Assembly: GCA_937888735.1 (NCBI GenBank)
Contig: CALASN010000149.1
Coordinates: forward strand, 1 to 27,247
DNA: 27,247 nucleotides
Reading direction: 5' to 3'
From: UBA5499 sp002426275
GTDB taxonomy: Bacteria > Bacillota > DTU084
Shown: positions 14,624 through 21,837 of the stretch, one piece after another
How the letters are laid out: the number at the start of each line of letters is the position of its first letter
Numbering within the stretch: position 1 is the first letter of the stretch
The notes under the pieces: generated by a model
Database searches by the model: none
Told to the model about the DNA's origin: nothing
What the model saw: only the letters and a program-made list of their open reading frames with translations
Program-made: the position numbers and the translations under genes

Positions 14624-15646
14624 GTGAGCAATTCAGCGACGCTTGCCGCTGACGCCGCGACTCCGGCCCCAAACCGGAGTCGCGGCGTCAAAAACACAGC
14701 TTCAGATAAAAAATATCTCTTATGGGCGCTGTTCTCCCTGCTTGGCTTTGCGGTGGCCGAAACGATCAGCTTTGTGGTTCCAGATACCCAGAACGTTATC
14801 GACACAGCCTACCGCTTTATCCTTGCCGGCTTAATTGTACTCTACTTTGTCAGCGCGATCTTCTCCTTTTTTGACAACAAGAAGAGAAATCAGTTCATAG
14901 AACGCGCGCCTTTTCGTTTTGCCATGGGCATCGTTCTGGCAGTCTGGGATTTGCTCAGCACCAAATTAAATCTGCTGCCGCTGCCGTTTTTCCCCGGCCC
15001 ATCCCAAATCACCGGCGTTGTGCTTGAGGAACATGCGTTCCTGCTCAGCAATACCGGCTACTCGCTGCGTCTGTTCTCTGTGGGATTTCTGTCCGGCATC
15101 GTCCTTGGCATCGGAACCGGGATCCTCATCGGCTGGTTCGCTAAAGTTCATTATTGGGTCTTCCCTGTTTTGAAAATCACCGGCGTCATTCCGGCTGTTG
15201 CCTGGATGCCCTTCGCGTTGACCATCTTCCCCACTTCTTTTATCGCGGGGGCTTTTCTCATCGCCATTTGCGCCTGGTTCCCAGTGGCGTTCACCACTGC
15301 CCAGGGAATAGCCAGCACGCAAAAAACTTATTTTGAAGTGGCGAAAACCCTAGGCGCCAACCAGCGTTATTTGCTGTTTCATGTGGCGCTTCCCAATGCG
15401 GTGCCGCAGCTTTGCACCGGCATTTCCACAGCCACCGGTCTTGCTTTCACAACCCTTGTCGTGTCCGAAATGATGGGCGCCAAAGGAGGGCTTGGCTATT
15501 ATATTAACTGGGCAAAGACATGGTCTTCATACCACAAAGTGTATGCCGCGATTATCATTATGGCCATCCTCTTTTCCGCGATTTTGAAAGCGATCGACTT
15601 AGTTGAAAACAAACTGCTAATATGGCAAAGAGGGTTGGTAAAATGA
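14624..15646 (+). CDS. ABC transporter permease, SsuC/TauC-like, with N-terminal extension
   Basis: This encodes 340 residues, starting at GTG 14624 behind GAAGGAGGG. Typical SsuC/TauC permeases have about 250-275 residues; the extra N-terminal part (about 90 residues) holds two added membrane segments (YLLWALFSLLGFAVAETISF and RFILAGLIVLYFVSAIFSFF). The core has the usual membrane helices and the EAA cytoplasmic loop (EVAKTLGANQRYLLFHVALP) that docks on the ATPase, with LGYYINWAKTW near the end. It overlaps the ATPase gene by 4 bp (ATGA). A perfect 16-bp inverted repeat lies inside the first 25 codons and is listed separately. Confidence 0.87.
   Translation: MSNSATLAADAATPAPNRSRGVKNTASDKKYLLWALFSLLGFAVAETISFVVPDTQNVIDTAYRFILAGLIVLYFVSAIFSFFDNKKRNQFIERAPFRFAMGIVLAVWDLLSTKLNLLPLPFFPGPSQITGVVLEEHAFLLSNTGYSLRLFSVGFLSGIVLGIGTGILIGWFAKVHYWVFPVLKITGVIPAVAWMPFALTIFPTSFIAGAFLIAICAWFPVAFTTAQGIASTQKTYFEVAKTLGANQRYLLFHVALPNAVPQLCTGISTATGLAFTTLVVSEMMGAKGGLGYYINWAKTWSSYHKVYAAIIIMAILFSAILKAIDLVENKLLIWQRGLVK
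14651..14689 (+). repeat. Perfect 16-bp inverted repeat inside the permease coding start
   Basis: GACGCCGCGACTCCGG (14651-14666) and its exact reverse complement (14674-14689) flank a 7-nt loop, CCCCAAA. This GC-rich stem begins 27 nt after the permease start codon and is followed by A residues, not T, so it is not a plain terminator. In the mRNA it would form an extremely stable hairpin that could slow initiation at the permease or protect the upstream lipoprotein message. That would give the usual excess of binding protein over permease. Confidence 0.9.
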
Positions 15647-16428
15647 GCCAAGAAAACTTGATTCAGATTGAGTCGGTCAGCCAAACCTACGTGGACGCAA
15701 ACAATAACACTGTGGAAGCTCTCAGAGGAGTCGATCTGTCCATCAGGAAAGGCGAATTCATCTCCATTATCGGCCCTTCAGGCTGCGGAAAAACCACGCT
15801 GTTGCGGCTCATCGCGGGGCTTGACGCGCCGCAGTCCGGCAAGCTCACCATCGAGGGCAAGGAAATCACCGCGCCTGGTCCTCATCGCGGCTACGTATTT
15901 CAGCAAGGCAGTTTATTCCCTTGGTTGACTGTGGAACAAAATATTGCCTCCGGACTAAAAGCCCGCGGGGTTTATAAAGAACAAAAACAAGATGTGGCGG
16001 AATATATTGAGCTGATTGGACTGACTGGATTCGAAAAATCATATCCCCACCAAATCTCCGGCGGCATGGCGCAGCGCGTGGCAATTGCCCGGGCGCTGAT
16101 CAACCGGCCCGCCGCCTTACTGTTGGATGAGCCCATGGGCGCGCTGGATTCTTTCACCAGGGCCGATGTCCAGGATAAGCTGCTGGAGCTTTGGCAACGG
16201 AACAGCGCAACCATGATCCTAGTTACCCATGATGTGGACGAATCGATTTATTTAAGCGACCGTATCGCGATTATGACCCCGCGGCCAGGCAGAATCAGCG
16301 AGCTGCTGGAAATCCATCTGCCGCGGCCAAGACACAGAGGCGGCACGGAGTTCATGGCGCTTCGCGGCAGCATTCTTGAAAAGCTGCATCTGGCCAGCGC
16401 CAACCCGCAACCCGAATACATGATATAA
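15643..16428 (+). CDS. ABC transporter ATPase, SsuB/TauB-like
   Basis: This encodes 261 residues from ATG 15643, chosen because it overlaps the permease stop (ATGA) and has GAGGG nine bases upstream; an in-frame ATG seven codons earlier is the alternative. All ATPase motifs are present: Walker A GPSGCGKT (44-51), Q-loop FQQGSLFPW (Gln87 or Gln88), signature SGGMAQRVAIARAL (from 139), Walker B LLLDEPMGALD (159-169) and switch His196 in VTHDVDE. It powers import of the ligand captured by the SsuA-like lipoprotein. Length and motifs match the nitrate/sulfonate/taurine class. It is followed 14 bp later by the NifH-like gene. Confidence 0.9.
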   Translation: MSQENLIQIESVSQTYVDANNNTVEALRGVDLSIRKGEFISIIGPSGCGKTTLLRLIAGLDAPQSGKLTIEGKEITAPGPHRGYVFQQGSLFPWLTVEQNIASGLKARGVYKEQKQDVAEYIELIGLTGFEKSYPHQISGGMAQRVAIARALINRPAALLLDEPMGALDSFTRADVQDKLLELWQRNSATMILVTHDVDESIYLSDRIAIMTPRPGRISELLEIHLPRPRHRGGTEFMALRGSILEKLHLASANPQPEYMI

Positions 16429-16442
16429 GGAGAAATGTTTTT

Positions 16443-17303
16443 ATGCCAGAGAAGAAGCACCTCAGACAGATTGCCATTTACGGCAAGGGCGGAATCGGAA
16501 AATCCACCACCACGCAAAATCTCACGGCTGGTCTTGCGGAGAGCGGTAAGAAAGTTATGGTTGTCGGCTGCGACCCCAAAGCCGACTCCACCAGACTCCT
16601 GATCGGCGGCCTTGCGCAGCGCACAGTGCTGGACACGCTGCGGGAGAGCGGAGGCTCAATCGAGCTTTCCAGCATCATGCGCGAAGGCTACCTCGGGACA
16701 AAATGCGTTGAGTCAGGCGGGCCGGAGCCGGGCGTTGGCTGCGCCGGACGCGGGATCATCACTTCCATCGGCTTGCTGGAACGTCTTGGCGCGTATACAG
16801 ATGATCTTGATTACGTCTTTTACGACGTGCTGGGGGACGTAGTGTGCGGCGGGTTTGCCATGCCAATCCGTGAGGGAAAGGCCAAGGAGATTTACATCGT
16901 CGCCAGCGGCGAGATGATGGCTCTCTATGCAGCCAATAATATCGCCAAGGGCATCCAAAAATTCGCCCTCAAAGGCGGCGTACGGCTGGGCGGCATCATC
17001 TGCAACAGCCGCAATGTGGACCGGGAAGGCGAGCTGCTCAGAGCCTTTTCCGCCGAGCTTGGCACGCAGCTGATTTATTTCGTGCCGCGGGATAATGTGG
17101 TCCAGCGGGCGGAAATCAACCGAAAAACTGTGATCCAGTATAGCCCAGAGTCCCATCAGGCTCAAGAATACCGCGATCTGGCCAAAGCCATTGACGAAAA
17201 TACCATGTTTACAATCCCCAAGCCCATGACCCAAGAGCGCCTTGAGGAGATCCTCTTAGAATACGGCTTAATAGAAGCAGTCGAAGACAATTATTCGATC
17301 TAG
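16443..17303 (+). CDS. Nitrogenase iron protein-like reductase (NifH/MarH-like)
   Basis: This encodes 286 residues, the NifH length. The P-loop YGKGGIGKSTT (Gly14-Ser21), switch regions (DPKADSTR and DVLGDVVCGGFAMP) and the two [4Fe-4S] ligands per subunit, Cys100 in GVGCAGRG and Cys135 in GDVVCGG, are all present, so a working ATP-driven electron donor is expected. Arg103, the residue ADP-ribosylated in some NifH proteins, is kept. It should dimerise and reduce the NifDK-like component, and NifB also needs Fe-S input. It sits at the far end of the operon, separated from nifDK-like by about 5.6 kb of MetY and transporter genes. That is unusual for nif but fits a fixed sulfur-salvage unit. AAGGAG lies about nine bases before the ATG. 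Confidence 0.9.
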   Translation: MPEKKHLRQIAIYGKGGIGKSTTTQNLTAGLAESGKKVMVVGCDPKADSTRLLIGGLAQRTVLDTLRESGGSIELSSIMREGYLGTKCVESGGPEPGVGCAGRGIITSIGLLERLGAYTDDLDYVFYDVLGDVVCGGFAMPIREGKAKEIYIVASGEMMALYAANNIAKGIQKFALKGGVRLGGIICNSRNVDREGELLRAFSAELGTQLIYFVPRDNVVQRAEINRKTVIQYSPESHQAQEYRDLAKAIDENTMFTIPKPMTQERLEEILLEYGLIEAVEDNYSI

Positions 17304-17312
17304 TGAAAATCC

Positions 17313-17351
17313 AGAGGGAGTGTTGTCTGCACGCGTCCTCTCCCTTTTTTT
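17313..17351 (+). terminator. Terminator 1 after the nifH-like gene
   Basis: AGGGAG (17315-17320) pairs with CTCCCT (17340-17345), and one or two weaker flanking pairs are possible. A T7 run follows immediately. It lies 12 bp after the nifH-like stop codon. The loop is long (19 nt), so efficiency is uncertain. Confidence 0.65.
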
Positions 17352-17359
17352 AGATTCTG

Positions 17360-17396
17360 AGCATAGTCCAAAAAGAATTCTGGGCTGTGCTTTTTT
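17360..17396 (+). terminator. Terminator 2, near-copy of the leader attenuator
   Basis: AGCATAGTCC (17360-17369) pairs with GGGCTGTGCT (17382-17391), a 10-bp stem with three G-U pairs, followed by T6. The arms and tail (CTGTGCTTTTTTGTT) match the leader terminator at 6164-6202 almost base for base, while the loops differ. It backs up terminator 1 and closes the operon. Confidence 0.82.
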
Positions 17397-17499
17397 GTTG
17401 TCCGGCTTCGCCTTGGACGGCGTCATTTCCCCAGCCAGAAACATGCTTTTATACAGCCAATGCGATTCCGAACAATAAACCGCAGAAAAAGCGAAGATT

Positions 17500-19362
17500 T
17501 CATTTGCCATGCCGCTTCCACTTCAATAATAAGGCTGAATTTATAATCACCGCGACCGAACCGGCGTTATGTACCAGCGCGCCCACAGCAGGCCCGAGAA
17601 GTCCGACCATGGCCAGAAGAATAGCGACAAAGTTAAGCGCCATAGAAAGCGCCATATTGAGCTTGATGGTATTCATTGTTCTTTTCGATAAGGCCAGCAA
17701 ATGGGGAATATCTTTTATCTCGTCACCGACCAGGACAATGTCGGCGGCATCTACGGCGATATCGCTGCCGATCCCTCCCATTGCAATGCCGACGTACGCC
17801 TTTTTCAGCGCTGGCGCGTCGTTTACGCCGTCGCCCACCATGCAGACCAGCTCGCCACGACTTTGATACCGGTCGATAACGGCCATTTTATTTTCAGGCA
17901 GGCAATCATTGTGGATGTCACGAATGCCAGCGATCTTTGCCATATGGGAAGCGGCATAGTGATTATCGCCAGTCAGCAGTACGCTCTTGACGCCCAATTT
18001 CTCGAGGTTTCTGACCATATCCACAGCATCGGGCCGCAAAGTGTCCGACAATGCGATAAAACCGGAGGCCCGTCTGTCCACGGAAACAAAGATGATTGTG
18101 CAGCCAGCGTTTCTGTATGTATCCGCTTGGTCTACGATCTCTTGGGGCAGGCGGATAGCGTAAGCAAGCAGAAGCTTCACATTGCCGGCAAGCAGTTTGT
18201 GATTGTTTACGACTGCGGAAACGCCGCGCCCAGCGAGCATCTGAAAATCATCCGGCACCGGCGGAAGGGCGTTTGCGGCAGTCCTATAATGAGCGACAAT
18301 AGCTTTGCCCAGCGGATGCTCGGAGCGCAGTTCCGCGGAAGCCGCCAGGGACAGCAATTCTTCACTTGAAAGGTCGCCATCAAAGCTCTCTACAGCCGCA
18401 ACATCTGGTCTTCCATAGGTAAGCGTGCCTGTTTTGTCAAAGGCTATTCGCTTTATCACAGAAAGCCTTTCCAGCGCGTCACCCTCGCGGATGAGAATGC
18501 CAAACTTCGTCGCGTTACCGATCCCGGCCATGATTGCCGTGGGCGTAGCCAGCACCAAGGCGCAAGGGCAAAACACGACCAAGATAGTCACAGCGCGAAT
18601 GATCTCGTCTGTAATAAGCCATGTGGCGGTCGCTGATATCAATGCGGCGACCACAATCCAGGTAGCCCATTTATCCGCGATGCCGACAATTTTCGCTTTC
18701 CCGGCATCGGCCGACTGCACCAGCCGAATCATCCTTTGCAGGGAGCTGTCCTCGCCAACTTTCGTTGCCTTCAGATCGAATGTGCCGAACTGATTGACTG
18801 TCCCGCTTAAAACCTCATCTCCGGCGCTCTTGTCCACCGGCAGGGATTCTCCGGTCATTACAGCCTGATTAACTGAAGTCTGGCCGGTTACGATGATACC
18901 GTCCACGGCGATGGTTTCACCCGCGAGTACGCGAAGGATATCGCCAACCTCGACCCGTTCGGCCGGAACGATGATTTCTTCGCCAGCTTTGACGACTCTT
19001 GCAGTTGTCGGGGTAAGTCGTACCAGCTTTTCAATGCCTGCACGAGCTTTTGCCACCGTGCGTTGTTCCAGATAGGCGCCGAGTGCCATAATAAAGGCCA
19101 CTTCGCCTGCGGCAAAGACCTCGCCGCTGATGACAGAGGCAGTTAAAGCAATGGCTACCAGCACGTCGGCTTTGATATCAAATTCAGTGACAAGGCCTGC
19201 GACGGCCCCCTTGATGATCGGTATACCGCACAGTACAATTGCCAGCCAGGCGGCATCGATGGGCAGCTTCCCGACATTAAAAAGGCTGATTACGACCGAA
19301 CTGAACGATATGGCGAGAACTAGCACTGTCCGTTTTCCTTCGTTTTTTAACAACTTTATCAA
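17500..19362 (-). CDS. P1B-type heavy-metal-transporting ATPase (copper or related metal efflux)
   Basis: This encodes 620 residues. I place the start at TTG 19362 because AAGGGTGAT lies six bases upstream. The ATG at 19383 has no ribosome binding site, and the longest frame begins inside the -35 box of the gene's own promoter. P-type motifs are all present: TGES, the transmembrane CPC metal site (VVFCPCALVLATPTA), phosphorylation site DKTGT, the HP motif (SEHPLG) and GDGVNDAPAL. There is no N-terminal HMA metal-binding domain. The last helix pair reads LLGPAVGALVHNAGSVAVIINSALLL, more like the CtpC/HN-type branch than the MxxSS of classical CopA, so the metal could be copper or another soft or divalent ion. 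Control by the neighbouring CsoR-family repressor is supported by shared operators. Confidence 0.88.
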   Translation of the reverse strand: MIKLLKNEGKRTVLVLAISFSSVVISLFNVGKLPIDAAWLAIVLCGIPIIKGAVAGLVTEFDIKADVLVAIALTASVISGEVFAAGEVAFIMALGAYLEQRTVAKARAGIEKLVRLTPTTARVVKAGEEIIVPAERVEVGDILRVLAGETIAVDGIIVTGQTSVNQAVMTGESLPVDKSAGDEVLSGTVNQFGTFDLKATKVGEDSSLQRMIRLVQSADAGKAKIVGIADKWATWIVVAALISATATWLITDEIIRAVTILVVFCPCALVLATPTAIMAGIGNATKFGILIREGDALERLSVIKRIAFDKTGTLTYGRPDVAAVESFDGDLSSEELLSLAASAELRSEHPLGKAIVAHYRTAANALPPVPDDFQMLAGRGVSAVVNNHKLLAGNVKLLLAYAIRLPQEIVDQADTYRNAGCTIIFVSVDRRASGFIALSDTLRPDAVDMVRNLEKLGVKSVLLTGDNHYAASHMAKIAGIRDIHNDCLPENKMAVIDRYQSRGELVCMVGDGVNDAPALKKAYVGIAMGGIGSDIAVDAADIVLVGDEIKDIPHLLALSKRTMNTIKLNMALSMALNFVAILLAMVGLLGPAVGALVHNAGSVAVIINSALLLKWKRHGK

Positions 19363-19399
19363 TTGTATCACCCTTATATACATATGGGGGTATGGGTTT

Positions 19400-19428
19400 A
19401 TTATACCCCTATAGGTATACCGCGTCAA
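19400..19428 (-). promoter_or_regulatory. Promoter and CsoR-type operator of the metal ATPase gene
   Basis: On the minus strand TTGACG (19428-19423) and TATAAT (19405-19400) are 17 bp apart. The spacer and -10 contain ATACCC-CTAT-AGGTAT (plus strand 19403-19418), an imperfect palindrome matching the site at csoR. Bound repressor would block polymerase. An extra GGGTAT half-site lies at 19388-19393. Confidence 0.83.
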
Positions 19429-19611
19429 TAGTTATCAAAACAAAACAGAGAAAGGCCTTTGCACTGAGTTTTGCCATAATCTTTTTCTGGGCAGTACGGC
19501 TTGCTATCCAAAATTACCGTTTGTTGGCTATCTGTCTTGTTATATTTTCGTTAGTCTCTTTATTTCCTTATGCACCCTGCGCATTATCCCAGGGGAGCAG
19601 ACTCGGTTCTA

Positions 19612-19656
19612 AAGAAACAAGGTGCCGCTCGACTTGAACGACACCTTATTTCTTAG
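19612..19656 (-). terminator. Terminator of csoR
   Basis: AAGAAA-c-AAGGTG and CACCTT-a-TTTCTT form a long stem with a single mismatch around a loop rich in small pairings. On the minus strand the tail reads TTTCTTT after the second arm. It lies about 90 bp downstream of the csoR stop. The rest of the 313-bp gap between csoR and the ATPase promoter shows nothing else. Confidence 0.5.
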
Positions 19657-19742
19657 GACATTTTACTTGGTAGCACAACCAGCTTGGTCTTTATGCTGTT
19701 TTACGGCGTACTGGCCAAGTCTCTTTTGTGTCCGTTTGGATA

Positions 19743-20018
19743 TTAGGTCAGCCTTGAAAACTGTTCGACTGCTTTAGCAAAATCCGCTATTGTTTTGTCA
19801 GCATCTCCGTGTTCGATCCCTTCTCGGACACAGTGGTTTAAGTGGCCTTCCAAAACAACCTGTCCGACTTTATGCAAAGCGCTTTTTGCCGCATTTATCT
19901 GAATCAAAACGTCTTCACAGGGGATGTCCTGATCAATCATTTTATCAATCGCTTTGATTTGTCCCATTATTTTGTTTATTCTTCGATGCAAATTATCCGC
20001 ATCCATACATTGCCTCAC
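19743..20018 (-). CDS. csoR: CsoR-family metal-sensing transcriptional repressor
   Basis: This encodes 91 residues from GTG 20018, which has GGGAGG seven bases upstream; the longer frame runs back through the promoter and is not real. It is an all-helical CsoR/RcnR-family protein. The Cu(I) ligand set is intact with exact spacing: Cys34 (IPCEDVL), His59 and Cys63 (EGHLNHC), equivalent to Cys36, His61 and Cys65 of Mycobacterium tuberculosis CsoR. The His separates it from the persulfide sensor CstR. The usual RIEGQVRGI is KIMGQIKAI and the Tyr before the first Cys is Pro, so the second shell differs. It most likely represses itself and the metal ATPase through ATACCC-N4-GGGTAT sites and lets go when metal binds. 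Confidence 0.87.
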   Translation of the reverse strand: MRQCMDADNLHRRINKIMGQIKAIDKMIDQDIPCEDVLIQINAAKSALHKVGQVVLEGHLNHCVREGIEHGDADKTIADFAKAVEQFSRLT

Positions 20019-20034
20019 TTTATCACCTCCCGTA

Positions 20035-20084
20035 ATACCCATAGGGGTATATTCAAGTATATCATGATATAAATTCAGCGTCAA
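20035..20084 (-). promoter_or_regulatory. csoR promoter with perfect CsoR-type operator
   Basis: On the minus strand TTGACG (20084-20079) and TATACT (20061-20056) are 17 bp apart. Just downstream, at the expected start of transcription, lies the perfect palindrome ATACCC-ATAG-GGGTAT (20035-20050). This predicts autoregulation. Confidence 0.82.
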
Positions 20085-20214
20085 CGTTGTTTTACAATAA
20101 GCAGGGATTCTAATAGCTTCGTTTTCGCTGCAAAAGTGAGCCGTAAAACAAGCCCGGTTCCGGGAACCACAACTATCCGTTCTTTGCGCAGACAAATCTT
20201 TCAAAACAGCTTTC

Positions 20215-20242
20215 TGCTCTGACCTAGCAGCCTGTCAGAGCA
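20215..20242. repeat. Perfect 9-bp inverted repeat upstream of csoR
   Basis: TGCTCTGAC (20215-20223) and GTCAGAGCA (20234-20242) flank a 10-nt loop. No T run follows on either strand, so terminator function is doubtful. It lies between the csoR promoter and the rodA terminator in a stretch of about 200 bp without genes. Confidence 0.5.
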
Positions 20243-20288
20243 TAGCGATGTTATTCACAATACGTATCAAGACCGCTTTCACTTACGC

Positions 20289-20330
20289 AAAAAAACAGCG
20301 CCGGCAAGCGTACTAAACGCTTCCGGCGCC
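20289..20330 (-). terminator. Terminator of the mre-min-rodA cluster
   Basis: GCGCCGG-c-AAGCGT (20298-20311) pairs with ACGCTTCCGGCGC (20317-20329), a 13-bp stem with one bulged C and a 5-nt loop. On the minus strand it is followed by GTTTTTTTG. It lies 12 bp after the rodA stop. Confidence 0.9.
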
Positions 20331-20341
20331 GAGCGCAAATT

Positions 20342-21454
20342 CTAGAAAAGGATCTTTTGTCTGCTCACGTAAACGTTGAGCACCAGCGCGATGGAAATAA
20401 GATTTGTGATGAGCGAGCTGCCGCCGTAACTGAGAAACGGCAGCGGAATGCCGGTAATGGGCATGATGCCGATGGTCATGCCGATATTGATCAGGATGTG
20501 GAAAAGAAACATGGAAAAGATCCCCGTGCAAAGCAGATTGCTGTACAACTCCTTGGATTCGGAGATCACGTGCAAAATCCGCCACAAAATATAGAAAAAG
20601 AGCCCTAAAACGACCATACAGCCAATGAAACCCGTCTCCTCGGCAATCACGGGAAAAATGAAATCCGTATGGTGTTCAGGCAGAAAATTCAATTGTCCCT
20701 GCCTGCCGCGCAAGATCCCTTCCCCAAAAAGCCTGCCGCTTCCCACTGCGATCATGGACTGAATAATGTTGTAGCCAAAGCCCCGGGCATCCTGATAAGG
20801 GTTGAGGAAAATCAAAAGGCGCATGCGCTGATAAGGCTTAAGCAGGAAAAAATAACCCAGGGGCAGCACCAGCAAAATGCCGATTCCGGCAAGAGTCCAC
20901 AGATGAGCTGGTTTAGCGCCGGCCATAAAGAGCATGCCGAAGGTGATCCCCACAAAAACCATGGCCGTGCCAAAATCCGGCTGCAGCAGAATCAGAAACA
21001 TCGGCGCGCCCACCAGCAGCAAAGCTCCAAACAAACCGCGCCAGGTATCCAAATCTTCTTTTTGCGAGAGATATTGAGCCAGAGAGATAATGACGCCCAC
21101 CTTGGCCAATTCCGAAACCTGCATGCCAAACGGTCCAATGTAAAGCCAGCTTTTGGCTCCGTTCACTTCCCGGCCGACCACCAGCACCACGGCTAAGAGA
21201 GCAAGGCTTACATAGTAAATAGGCCAGGCCAACTTACCCAAGGAGCGATGATCGAAGTTCAGCATAAAGAACCCTATGCCCAACCCTATGACGGCGGAGA
21301 CAAGCTGCCGCTTCATAAAGTAGAACGGATCGCCATAGTTTAAACCTTTATTAGTATGGGTGGCGCTAAAAATCGCCACCAATCCTATGGCAATGAGCGC
21401 CAGGATTGCGATCAGCATGCCCCAATCAATATATTTTGCAAGCCGCCTCTCCAC
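20342..21454 (-). CDS. rodA: Rod-shape SEDS peptidoglycan glycosyltransferase RodA
   Basis: This encodes 370 residues with about ten membrane helices. The GTG start has GGAGGG six bases upstream. SEDS-family marks are present: GLNYGDPFYFMKRQ near the start, FLPEHHTDFIFPVIAEETGFIG in the long extracellular loop and GIPLPFLSYGGSSLITN near the end. RodA polymerises lipid II into glycan strands of the side wall together with its class B PBP partner, which is encoded in the same cluster (mrdA). It is the last gene before the strong terminator, 76 bp after minE. Confidence 0.94.
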   Translation of the reverse strand: MERRLAKYIDWGMLIAILALIAIGLVAIFSATHTNKGLNYGDPFYFMKRQLVSAVIGLGIGFFMLNFDHRSLGKLAWPIYYVSLALLAVVLVVGREVNGAKSWLYIGPFGMQVSELAKVGVIISLAQYLSQKEDLDTWRGLFGALLLVGAPMFLILLQPDFGTAMVFVGITFGMLFMAGAKPAHLWTLAGIGILLVLPLGYFFLLKPYQRMRLLIFLNPYQDARGFGYNIIQSMIAVGSGRLFGEGILRGRQGQLNFLPEHHTDFIFPVIAEETGFIGCMVVLGLFFYILWRILHVISESKELYSNLLCTGIFSMFLFHILINIGMTIGIMPITGIPLPFLSYGGSSLITNLISIALVLNVYVSRQKILF

Positions 21455-21530
21455 CTTAATCCCTCCAGCTTAACCTTATATGTTAATGATAAATTATTTC
21501 TGCTGCGGTGGCAAGCGACAAAACTGCTAA

Positions 21531-21818
21531 TTATTTCTTCCTGGCTTCGGAGCGCCGCACCTGCTTAACCGGAATATTGGCCACTAAGGCCACCGTATCT
21601 CCGCTTCCGCTTTCCAGATTGATCTCTATTGCGGACATGTCAATCTCGAGATAGCGGGAGATGACACCTATTAAATCTTCCTTCAGTTCTTCCAAAAGGT
21701 GCGGATTAACGCTGGCCCGATCTTGAACTAGCACTAACTGCAATCGCTGCTTTGCGGTCTCTTTGCTGCTTTCTTCTTCGCGGCTCAGAAACTTTCCCAA
21801 AAAATCTAATAAAGCCAA
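21531..21818 (-). CDS. minE: Cell-division topological specificity factor MinE
   Basis: This encodes 95 residues. The N-terminal amphipathic segment (MALLDFLGKFLS), the MinD-binding stretch (SKETAKQRLQLVLVQDRA) and the C-terminal dimer domain (LLEELKEDLIGVISRYLEID) match MinE. It stimulates MinD ATPase and displaces MinC, so the division inhibitor oscillates or is kept from mid-cell. The start is a TTG with GGGGGGGCAGGG upstream. Presence of MinE rather than only DivIVA-type control fits Clostridia or Negativicutes. Confidence 0.9.
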   Translation of the reverse strand: MALLDFLGKFLSREEESSKETAKQRLQLVLVQDRASVNPHLLEELKEDLIGVISRYLEIDMSAIEINLESGSGDTVALVANIPVKQVRRSEARKK

Positions 21819-21837
21819 AACCCTGCCCCCCCAAAAT

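Noticed and set aside
8050..17303. Classical nitrogen-fixation (nif) cluster
   Set aside because: nifE, nifN, nifV and nifI are not visible, the operon is interwoven with sulfur genes, and the subunits are of nitrogenase-like rather than clearly Nif type.
19363..19428. Longer N-terminus of the metal ATPase
   Set aside because: The first in-frame TTG is the -35 box of the gene's own promoter, and the ATG at 19383 has no ribosome binding site.
20156..20168. GGTTCC-g-GGAACC palindrome as an attachment site or operator
   Set aside because: Only one copy was seen, with no nearby integrase or regulator to connect it to.
20019..20204. Longer CsoR with about 60 extra N-terminal residues
   Set aside because: The extension runs through the csoR promoter and operator. 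GTG 20018 has a strong ribosome binding site and gives the family's normal length.
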